The notes under the pieces were generated by a model that was not told the DNA's origin, made no database searches, and worked only from the letters and a program-made list of their open reading frames with translations. Positions 50,976 through 62,372 of a DNA stretch of 64,000 nucleotides are shown in pieces. A program made the position numbers and the translations under genes. The stretch is from Amblyornis subalaris (taxonomy: Eukaryota > Chordata > Aves > Passeriformes > Ptilonorhynchidae), in NCBI GenBank assembly GCA_018881555.1, contig JACAXG010000026.1, forward strand, positions 4,707,459-4,771,458. Reading direction: 5' to 3'. Numbering within the stretch: position 1 is the stretch's first letter; every line of letters begins with the position of its first letter.

Positions 50976-53900
50976 CCTCACATCCTTCAGTTATGTTTGT
51001 TGAGCACAAACTCACGGTTCAGCAAATAAACAAAGATGGTTTCTTGAATTGGTGCCCAAAGAAAATATTTTCAATTATGAAGACACCTAAAGATGCAAAT
51101 GATGGCAAAGTGAGATTTTGCAGGGAAACCTGGTCATTTCTCTATGATTCAGATCAATTAGAATTATTCATCTATACACTTTTGAAAATTGCATCCATTT
51201 GCCACTTTGGGCNCTTAAATAACTTAAGGGAAATGGACACTTTCCAGTAATTTCAGTCATTGAAAGTACTCAGCATTAAAAGNCATTCTTTGGCTGTTAT
51301 AATTCTTCCAAATGCTTTGCTAATGGTTTCGGCTGTGACTGGGGTCCTTGTCCAGAGAAGAACTGGAGAGGCTGCAGCTCAGTTACCTTAGGAAGGTGAT
51401 TTTCTGATCCAATTTTACTTGTCTATTTAAAACAGCCACAAAAAAAGTCTTTATTTTTATTTACTTCATATCTCTAATATAGCAGTTATATATATATCTT
51501 ATTTTCTACCAGTTCTAAATTATTCCAGCACTTCTCTGTGTCAACCACACAACACAAACATATTTTAAGGCAGAGATTACCTTTGTGGCAGACGAGCACA
51601 GGGAGGACTCCATATCTGAAGCAATGNCTAAAATACTCAAAATACTGACGTGTCCCAATGATAAGAAAAAAATCCTGGTGTGGGAATGAGAAGAATCACA
51701 CTAGAAAAGCAAGATGTGACTGTTACAAGTTGCTGTTTCCAGTGGAATCACAGGCAAGATATTGCCTTTCTTTCAGATGCAGCTTGAGAGGAAATCACTT
51801 TGTTAATCATCTTGGGTTTATATTTGTAATCACTGAAGCAAGCTGCTTTTTTGTCACTTTTGCCATTGCTTACTAAGTGACTAAATATGATTTACAGTCT
51901 GCTATACTGGTAGCTGTACAACATGTATAGCTTTATTTATAGTTTTTATTTTCAGTTTGCAGAATAAACATGGTGAATCTTGTTCTGCTATGGGTAAACC
52001 ACATTTTCTAAAANGAATGACATAAAACAATGTAATTTCAAAGAAAGGGGATTTATTTTGGTTTTGCATGGTCTGATACATAGATCCCATATTGTAAAAG
52101 GTTGTAGATTAATTATATAAGCTATTAATTTGATNAATTAAGTGAAAATGGAAAAAAAAATATGTTGAGAAAATGGGCCAGAGATTTGAGAAAGGGCAGT
52201 CTTCCATGGTCAGGGAACCTTGGAAGAAAAGAGAAAAAAAGATATGACCCATAGGAGAGAACAATCACAGTAGCTTGTAATGTATACTGTTATTAGTATG
52301 ACATTTACTGGCATTTCCTCATATTTGAATTTTTCACCATTTGCCCTTGCCCTCTCCTGTAAGAGTGACTGCTAGTCCTACTATCACAATTTTCTATCTC
52401 TGCAATGTGCAATTATATTTTGACACACATCCCTGATCCTTTTAATTATTATTATTTTTTCTAATTGGATGAATTTCTAATATAACCTAAAACTAATGGT
52501 TTATAACTGCACATAGTTTGTAGCTGATTGGATAGCATAGGTGATCAATAACTTTAATAACCTTGGCTACATTTGCATGCCACTATTTTATACAATTAAA
52601 TATAAAATGAAAGATATGAAACCCACAAATCTCAGTCAATTACTGAAGCAGATTATCTGTTTTCAAAGAGAATGGGCCAGATGCTCAGCTAATTTAAATC
52701 AGCTCAGCTCGCTGATATTTACATCAAGAATCTGCCTCAGTATTTTAAATCCCTTTATCTCCAGTATATAAAATACATTGAGAGCTATTTGGGACAAAAA
52801 CTGTTCTCATGTGATTGCTAATTACACCAAAGGTTGTAGTATGTAGCAAGGTATACAACACTACAGCAGGAGAGAAAACCTGCTTCTGTATTTTTATCAT
52901 TTACAGACTGAAATAAATATTACTATACATTGTTAACAGACATTTTAGCACCATTTACCATCAGGGTGCAAATTACAAGTTTACCANGAATTACTAGATT
53001 TTCAAACATGACTTCTGAAATATACATTTGTGTAAGACAAAGTGTTTAAGAAAATACTAAAACCTTCATGGGAATGTTTAAGAGCTCTCCTTAAAAGCCT
53101 AATTGCTCCCTTTGGAGACATCATAATCTANTGAGTAAATACTTATTTATAGACTTTTTAATTGGTAGATTACGTTAACAGATATAAGGATCTATTTTGA
53201 AGGCAAGTATATTGACCTTGTGAAGTCCAGTGCCTCCTTATATTTAGCACATTTACTGGCAGAAAATTCTATAATTCTAATTATTAGTGAAATTGATTTT
53301 TACAAGTTCTGCAAGATTGAGTTCACATATATTTAAAGGAAATATTGGCAAACTGTGTCTTTTCCCTAATAAACCATTAGGGAGAGTAGCATTTCAGTCC
53401 TACTTTCAGCAGTNCCTAAGCAGTCAGAAACCATGCTCTTCATTTTATCCTTAATCTCTGAATTAAACCATGATAACAATAATAATAAAAATTTTTATTA
53501 GCATTCAAATTCAGCCTCTTGGATTAAGCTCGGGAGGGAGAGCTGTCATTTTTAAAGAGGACAGCAGGAGCCTGGAGCTAACACCGCAGACCCACTGCAT
53601 AACCTGCAGACAACTCCTTCACCATTTCAAACCTGCTCATAAATGAAGAACAGATAATGGCAGTAGTCAAAGCATCAAGACAGAGACAAGTTAAGAGAAG
53701 GAGGGCAACGGGATCCANCAACCCAAACACCAAAAACCTCAGAATGTGAGAGGAACAAAGGGCACAGCCTGTGGTGGGAAATACATTTTTTCCCCCTCAT
53801 AGTGTGTTTCCATGGGGTTATGCTCTACTGGTTTTTTTCAGATGCTCCANCAACAATTTTCTGTATGGGAAGACCCTTTACTAATTAATTGTACTTTGGT

Positions 53901-56510
53901 GAAGAACAACTAGGGAATTGGCAATAAAGAGCCATTATAGGAAAGATCTTTTTATTATTGTGCTGTAAGAGACAGAGGCAGCACAATTTNGCAGATCACC
54001 TAATCTCTGTATTTCTCAGATCTCTATGTAGTTACTAGATAAAACTCTCCCCAAGCAAGAGGGCTGTGAGGTTGTATTCATTTTTGCAGAGGAGGGGAAT
54101 ACAAAAATTACATTGGNAGCTGCTTGGAAGGGCAGATCCTTCTGTAAGTAGGACAAGCAAAAATATCAGAGACGAGTCTGGACAGTAGGTTCCATCAAAG
54201 CTGGTAGAAAAGTTTGCAGACTGGTGTTTTTTTCCTGCCTTTCAACAAAGCTAGACTTATAAATGGCATGGTCAAACAGATTCCACCAGCAGGTGGGAGT
54301 CAAAAATTAAAGCCCTGGTCCTCAGCTTAGTCTTTTCTCTGTAGCAGCAAGCACAGGCAGTGGAGGTTATTGAACCGGATAAAAAGACAAATGTGTTGCT
54401 TCCTCCCAGATACAGTGAGTATTNTGCATCACTGTCAAAAAGCCTGAATAAAAGACCTTGCCTTGGTGTATAAATCCCCTATGTCTGCACCACTCTCATG
54501 GAATTCTTGAGTGCAAAACTTGCNTGGAAAGTTACTACATAAAAGAAAAATGGTTGGTTATGCAGCAACACCTGCTATTGCCAGCAACNTTGAAAATCAG
54601 CTGGGTTTGCCAACAGGGGCATCAGCTGAACTTCACAAGACTTTCTGTAACTGAGAAACAGTGAAAAGCGTAGGTAGGGATGAAGAAGGATGAGAAGGTG
54701 CAATAGCTAAGGCACTGTTCGCTCCTGCAGCTGCCAGGTCAAGGCAGGAGTCTTGAGACTGCCACGCTTGCTCCTGTGCTGAGTGGCTGCACGCTNACAG
54801 ACACACACAAACCATGGTGATTCCCAGGGTGTCCTTTTTGCTTCTCGCTCTAAGCACAAGGTAGAGAGCAAATCAAAACTGGTCAAGACAGCCTTGGGGT
54901 TTCCACCTTGCTTTCTTCTTTCTACTTAACTACTTTCCGAAAGGAAGAAGGCAGAAAAGGAAGCCTCTCGCCACCAGATTTCANAGCTGCTGGCTGGGAG
55001 CCAGGAACAGCAGCTAAGGTTGCTAAAGTCTGAGCCATGGTTTGATTAGATGGTGGAAATGTCTCCCCCCATTTTTCCTTCCCCTCGAGCTGAGCACCTG
55101 TCATTTTCTGAGTTATAAGACTTACATATAAAATTATTTAGACCCTCAGATATTGTGTATACATCATTCACATGACACACAAATATATATATGTCATATA
55201 CATGTCACACTTAAGCATACACGACCTTTCCACATACCAAAATGAGAAACAAGCAGGCTTTAAAAATCTTTAAAAGCCATNTTCTACTCATAGATGGGTA
55301 TAGTTTCTGTGAACTGATGGAATAATCAGTCTTATAGAGAAACCTTCCCAAGGCGGCCACATCTTCCACCAAGCCCATGTAAGAGACTTTATAGAATTCA
55401 ACAACNGGTTCCTTATGATGTGATAAGGAAAAAGATATCCACAGAGACAAAAAAAATGTGAATATTCGGAGGCAAAGATTTGCAATTAAAATGGCAAGAA
55501 AAGTGTTAGAGGAAGATAAGACAGATCTTAAAGTACAGATTTAATTTCCACCTATTGCTACATAATATCTGTTCATTAACTTTAGAAAGCAGCGGNTGTT
55601 GAGCTGTTTTGTCTTATGAGTTGCTGATGCCACAAGTTTCTGTTATGTTTTCTGGGTTTCATCTTGTTTTTTTCCTCTGGGTCTAGTTACATAACTTTTC
55701 AGGCTTTGATAAACACTCCTGAATGTGCTGCTTACAAGAGGCTATTAACATGCTAAGAAGTTCTAGAAAGAGAACATTAACAGAAACTAGGGAATAGGAT
55801 CAATCCATAGCTAGACAGGTTATATGTTAAAAAAAACCCATAATNAATTTAGTACAGGTACGGATACACACCTGTAGGGGAATGAAGAGACTACCTTATA
55901 CCATGCAGATGCTTTCCACTGTTTGATNTTGCTGCAGCTGTACAGCCTCAAACCATCATTACAGCACCTTTAACTCTGTAATACTGTGCCTCTTTTTCTT
56001 TCTTTCTGAAAATGATGAGAAAAGGCACCCAACATTCTTCTTTCCAAATGCCAGCACATAATTTGTGTGTTTTATACCGTATTGCATACAGCATTTAAAA
56101 AAAAAAGACAATTAGGAATCAGAGATATTGTTTTGCATCAGGTCTGGACTGCTTGGGCAACTCTTTTTACTGTTTCCCTTTTTCATTCTTTGCCAAACTT
56201 GTTTCTCGGTTTTACAAACTGTTTGATGCAACCGTCTGCTTCTTTAAATGTTATAAGGCACCAAGGACACTCATCTAGAGATTCACNTATTTGTTATGAT
56301 TCAAGCGTAATTTCTACTAGCCAAAATAATTTTTAAAACCCATATCTTATTTTCTTGATCTACATTCTATCATANATTGAAAGATTATATGAAAAAATAA
56401 TTGCCTTTATATAATAGTCAAAATTCAACAGCATGCAAAGTGTAAATTAATAGGCACTCAAATTTTTGTTCTATTAAGAATTCAAGATTACTTGAAGCAC
56501 CTCTGTGTTA
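50976..56510. other. Non-coding AT-rich DNA, no gene seen
   Basis: Frames are all below 90 codons apart from CR1-derived ones at the left edge. An AAT run with an 18-base perfect palindrome at 53483 is listed separately. The segments 53520-53780 and 54660-55090 are locally more GC-rich, without repeat or coding character. A segment at about 52660-52760 mixes GCTCAGCT words with AT-rich homeodomain-like words. Single N bases are dense between 52.0 and 56.4 kb. No RNA gene or mobile element was recognised. Confidence 0.6.
53471..53500. repeat. AAT run ending in an 18-base perfect palindrome
   Basis: A few AAT units lead into TAATAAAAATTTTTATTA (53483-53500), a perfect palindrome able to form an AT-only hairpin. 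This is the second AAT-linked palindrome in the window, after the one at 11764. Confidence 0.85.
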
Positions 56511-57012
56511 CTCTTGAGTACTGTGTCCAGTTCTGGACTCCACAAGAGAGACACGGAGCTCCTGGAGTGGCTCCAGTGGAGGTTACAGAGATGATGAAGG
56601 GACTGGAGCATCTCTCTGATGAGGAAAGGCTGAGGGAGCTGGGCCTGTTCAGCCCCAAGAGGAGATGACTGAGAGGGGACCTCATCCCTATCTGTCAGTG
56701 TCTGCAGGGAGGGGGCAGAGGATGGACCAGGCTCTGCTCAGTGGCGCCCAGCAACGGAACAAGAAGCAATGGAACTGACAACCAGAAGGTTCCACCCGAA
56801 CATGAGGAAAAGCTTCTTTACTGTGCACGGTGCAGTGACTGAGCACTGGAACAGGCTGCCCAGAGAAGGTGTGAAGTCTCCCCCACCAGAGATATTTCAN
56901 AAGTGTCTGGATGCAATCCTGTGCCATGTGCTCTGGGATGACTCTGCTTGAGCAGGGAGGTTGGACCAGGTGACCCACTGTGCTCCCTTCCAGCCAGACC
57001 CATCCTGTGATA
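56511..57012 (+). mobile_element. CR1 LINE, longest copy in the window (about 500 bp)
   Basis: The plus-strand CR1 starts in ORF2 at GAGTACTGTGTCCAGTTCTG. It passes GATGATGAAGGGACTGGAGC, GAGGAAAGGCTGAGGGAGCT, GACCTCATCCCTATCTGTCA, CATGAGGAAAAGCTTCTTTA and ACTGGAACAGGCTGCCCAGA. It ends at GGGAGGTTGGACCAGGTGAC, CCCTTCCAGCCAGACC and a degenerate octamer, ATCCTGTGATAC. Conserved ORF2 tail words can be read at about 56780-56900 (FFTV, HWNRLPRE), but upstream stops and indels (for example near 56665) break the frame. The 3' block wording differs from the other six copies, suggesting yet another CR1 subfamily. Confidence 0.94.
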
Positions 57013-60000
57013 CTTCTTACTTCCTAGTGGCTACTGAAATAGGAAAAACATAAGCTGTCTTCAGATGCTGCATAGAAATGAAAATCAATGTTTTTCCAGC
57101 AAAAAGTGATGTAATATTTCTACACTGATCACCCTGAAATGCTAGTCCTTAGGTTTTCTCCACTGTCACTTGAATTTTGGAGGAAGGACACAGACAAAGG
57201 CCCATGGGAAAAACGCATCCTTGCTCCTACCAATCAAGAGGGAACAAAGTACNCTGTTTGCTTAAGGATGATGCAGTCCGCACTTTCCAGAAAGAGCAAA
57301 TCCCCTGTGGGTAGTGCATACATTTTTTATAATTTTCTGATGAATGAGTGATACACGGGTATAAAACATCAGCAAAAATCCCTCCCACTGATGTGCTTCC
57401 TCTGACAAGNAACAGTTGTTACACCGACGTTTCCTCCTCATCCCTCAGCGCTTATTTCTGGTATTTTCTGGTATTCTGTTTGCAAAACCAAAAAAAGGAG
57501 CAAATAGGAGTGCTAGACTGGAAAAGGCAACAGATTTTAAATGTAGTACTTAACAAAACACTGCTTGCTGTTTAACTTTGTGCTGTTTCCAGCAGGCACT
57601 GCTGAAAGGGTCTGAGCACTCAGGCATGCAGTTGCCCCATCGGAGGTGATAGAGCTGCTTCAACATGATAAATTCTTCTGAAGGCAAGTATAAAAAAGCT
57701 TTGATTCATATACACTGAAACTTGTTATAAGTAATGAATGATTTAGATNGAACACATTTAGCACTGTCTAGGAACGAACATTTATTACAAACATACCACA
57801 ACATCTAAAGCAGTGGCAGATAGCACACCATCAATCAGAGCAGACCACCAAAACAAATTGTGCCTNATAAACTACTTTAATATGTCACACAGTTTCCAAA
57901 TATACATCACTGATCCATTTGTTACAAAGCCCAGGCTACTTTTTCACTGACAAGTCAATGACATTTGCTATTTTCATTTATGTGTGATATCACAATGAAT
58001 CTAAGGACTCCATTCACCCAAAATTAGGTTCCTGCAAGCACTGGCCTTTAATGCTCCTCAGGCTTGCACAGTTCTGCACACATGGATCTTGGTAATGATG
58101 CCTGTCTACAAAGACCGATTTGCCAGTGGACTTTGTCTGTATACTTTAGCAGCATCTTGCTNACTATTTCAAGTCCTCAAACTGCAGTTCCCTCTGTACC
58201 CATGCAAAATTTATGGCCCATACTGATAAGAGCAGGCAGCACCACAGTAGTGGTTTTAAAGGGCATATGTTACATGCTGGAGAACAGATTTTTGAAGTCA
58301 TTTCGAAGAAGCAATTGAGGAAGGTGCTTCTACTTCTTCTCTTTCAATATCAGCAGAAATGCCTATAAAATAATTCTGCCACAGAACAGCAAAAAATTAA
58401 CTCGTTATGTATTTGGTCTGACAGCCTGCACAGGCTTAAAGCTTCTGCATTTATATTTAAGATCTGTACTAAAGCATAGCTAATATTNAAAAAAAAAGGT
58501 TGTTTTCTAGTGTGGGGATTAATCAAACACAGTGTAAACAACCAAAAATGAACACTTCATCCTCCATCTCCATGCACTTCTAGAGGTATAAATTACAAGC
58601 TGTGCTTAAGAAAAATGGCTGAGTGCTGCAAATGCAAATTTAAGAACATACGTGGATTTCAACCAGTTGTTAAAAAACCTATGTCAGAACAAAATTGGGC
58701 TGAGTGGGGGATTAAGAAGTTAAGAGTATTNTTGTTTAATAGATTTCCAAAAATCTGTAATGCATTTCCTAGTCAAACATCTCTCCTTGTCCCTCACACA
58801 GGACTGGAAAGCCTACAGGTCACTTGAAGTTTGATGTAAACTGTCTTAAGGGATTTCCAACTGCATCCCATAAATTCAGAACGCTGGGATAATGAGCTAG
58901 GTGGTCTGATTTCTCCCCAGTATACACTAAATACTCTTTTGCCACTCTGCACACTGGTGCTGTATCAGACAGAGAACACATCAAAGGCAGCACAAGCTAG
59001 GTGGGAGGGGTGGCAGAGGCACAGGTTGTCCAGGGCTGTGAGTCAACAGGCAAAGCTTTGCTACATCCCTACCGGTGCTGTGGTGCAACAAAGACACATT
59101 GCAAACAACTTTCAACTCAGATGTTTCCCAAAAAATTCTCACTTTACATTTTAAACACAATTCTTCACACATTCACCTGCTGCTTCCCCTGAACAGTGTG
59201 TTGTAACTGTGAAATTTTAAGAAAGTTTGCATTTTTATCAGATTTTTTTTAGTCCTGNTTGAAAATCAGTGATATCCTTGTCTCATTTCTTTTCAAATAT
59301 CAAATGTTACCATTTAAGCCCTATAATGTATCATTGATCTGCGTGTTAAGTGTCCACTGAAATCAATGGCCTGTTCAGTGTAAAGAAATCAATGGTAGGG
59401 TATAATCCTAAATAAGTATTCTACACACAAAGCTGTGATGCCACCTTGATTTCATTCTTTTATGTGTGGCTACTCAAGACAGAAATATTTATTAATATAA
59501 TACTAGTACAAAGAAGACAAGAAAACTGATAAAATAAATGGCAAGTGCGGTGGCATTAGTGGTGTGACTAGTGTAATTAATTAATCAAGATATTTCTGAC
59601 ACTTTCACAGGAATNAATAAAAAAAGACAACCCCTTATGATTTTCTTAAGTATGTGGNAATAGTTCGGTGTCTCCTAGATTTATGCCAAAGCCAACATGA
59701 AGTAATAACTAGCTGACACCTATTATGAAGGCTGAATAATTCTGTATCATCTTGAGATCCAAGAAAACTCTCATCTGCAATACGACAAGCCATCATGAAA
59801 ATTTTGGGTTGCAAAGCCTGAAAGAACCGTAAATGGACAAACAGANAAAGAATCTGCCTGTTTAGATTGTGTTTCACGGTCATTGCCAGCTATGTGGACC
59901 AAAAGCATCCCCAGTGGGTGGCCCTAGCAATTCTGCTTTCACAAGGAGTTTCATGATCAACTCGGAGCTGCTCTGCAAACCTCTCTGCAGACAGAGGAAG

Positions 60001-61823
60001 TACACACAGCCCTGGTTCAAAAGGAACATAATATGTCATGACTTAATAGTGTTTGATTTCTCCCTAGTGGTTTTTAAGGCTAGAGAATTGACCTCCTTCC
60101 TCCCTTGGTGCCTGACTGTTGACATCTCAATGTTCTTTCTTGATTAGCCAAACCTCATCCTCTACTTTATTCCTTAAGCCTGGTTTTTCAAAGANTGCTC
60201 TTATTGCTTAAGAAAAGAAAGAAAAAAGAATTGGATGAGGCAGCTACGTAGAACACTGAGTGAAGTAGGGGCCTAAAATCCCACACCATGCTTGGCAGCT
60301 GTGATAATGATGTATAATTTAATTGAAGCTATACTGCGAGCCTCAAAAGGACTTCAGACCTTTTCCCATGTTTATATATTATTCAGGCTAATGGCAACCC
60401 TGAAATAGAAAAAGCTTCTTATCTCTTAAAACTTTTATTGCAGCGAGTTCAAAATGCACAAAGCTGAGTGCTGGTCTGTCTGCTTTAATGCAAAGTGAAA
60501 GGAGGCNGGTTCCGGCGCGCTTTTGCATCGCTCTCTTGGCAAAAAGACAGATGGGACTGGATGCCTTAGAAACCANGGATGCAATGGCATGCACGAGAAA
60601 TTTAAAGGTTTGAGCTATTTCTAAACTTAAAATACGCTAGCTATGTCTGGATGTTATTTGTTTTTGGTTTTTTTTCAATANAAGTTCATAGAAAAAATAT
60701 AAATCCCGTTACACAAGACAAAAATCTATAGCAATCAATACAAATGGCAACTCCTTCACATTTTGTACAAGTTAAATGACAGATCTTGCTGCACNTTTAA
60801 TGCTGTTACAAAAGCCTGCGTCTACAGGGTTTTTGAAAACAGGATAATTTACGGAAGGATGACAAGTGGCTTATTAGCAGTTGTGCTGTCTGGTGCATAT
60901 TCATCCTGCAGACTGAGCAGCAAAAAAGGATCACTCCTCAAGTTGGCCTTTAGTCTATGCTCAACTTACATGTGCAGGGCAATAGAGGAATAAATCAGGA
61001 ATCTTCACAGGAAGGTTTTGCTTCCAGCCGTTGTTTACACCATAATGCAAAATTGGAACTCAACATAATACAAGTGCACACGCCCGCATAAAAAACAATA
61101 TACACAAAATTAAATAACGTAAGCCCTAATCACATCTGTGGAAGACTGTGGTCACAGGAAGTCAGTAAGGAATTCTTCAAATTATTTTCCTTTCAGAATG
61201 CATGGCAGAATTTCACCCTGTGGTGACTGTCTATAGGCTTCCCAGTGATCGATGAATCACAGCTCATCTCGTGATCTTTCCCAATACGCAGAGACAATGT
61301 AGGTGCCATTAAACATCAGTCACTGCTGTATTTCTGCTGAAGAGATTATGAACAGATACATTTAGAGCTAGCAACTGCCCTTGCCATGAATCAAAAATGT
61401 GTACTGCTAAACTGATTTAGGGCCTAAAACTACATTATCTGTAAAATGAAATTACCATGTTCTTTGTTTGGAAAGGGAATTGAAAAGACCAATATAGATC
61501 AAGTAAATTTACATGCATAATACATTACATTATCCTNTGTTCTCAACACATCTCACTTTCTCTACATGAGGTGCACTTCTTGAGAGCACATGCAAGCTTT
61601 TGTAACATAGCTTTTGTTTAAACTAGGCTTTAAGCAAGTTTATGAAGTAGCTATAAAGGCCAGAGAATTCAAAAAAGACAACACATCTTCTGTTAGTTGA
61701 AGGGTACAAACACTCTTACCAATTACTGTGTTCCTTTCAGATTAAAGAGCAATCATATACTGTCAAAGGGTACCAGAAAGGGAATCTGTCGAGATGCTGT
61801 GCCATATTTTCCCAATATAAATT

Positions 61824-61866
61824 AAGCAAATTTATATATATATTTAGCAAATTTATTTATATATTA
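61824..61866. repeat. Two-copy AT-rich tandem duplication (about 21 bp unit)
   Basis: AGCAAATTTATATATATATT is followed directly by AGCAAATTTATTTATATATT with one base between them. The copies differ at a single position in the AT run. This is typical local slippage in AT-rich sequence. Confidence 0.85.
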
Positions 61867-62356
61867 AGGAACAAANATGTATCTACATGTTTCTTATGAT
61901 CCATTATATTTTCTCTATCTCTATAGGAATAATTCAAGGTAACATTTGTTATTAGTAGTATTTTCTATTTCAATACGGTGAAAAGGCTGTTAAAACTGAT
62001 TGAAAGAAATTAATAGCTCTCTGATAAATAACCTCTGTAGATAACCGTGTGTAAAAGGTCTTTTAAAAATTACAAAAAAAACTGACAAGCAGAAGAAACT
62101 GTGCACTGAACNCGAAGATCAAAGGAGATGAGAGAAAACATAACCTACATGCAGACATAAAAATGCCAGTCACTNGTGCCCAGGAGCTGTAATGCAGAGA
62201 AAGCTCTTAAGTCAACTCAAAGAGTGAAATTCTATTAATGTTGGATTTTAAAATATATCTTATGCTNGGCTGCTGTAGAAAGAGTAAAGTGAGACCTTAT
62301 TAAACAGAGAATTTATCCTCAGTAATAGAGCCAAAGTATTAACAGGTTAATTAGGG

Positions 62357-62372
62357 AAAAAAAAAAAAAAAA
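62357..62372. repeat. Poly(A) run of 16
   Basis: Sixteen adenines lie between GGG and GGAAG. No upstream polyadenylation signal or gene-like body is visible, so it is recorded only as a homopolymer. Confidence 0.8.
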
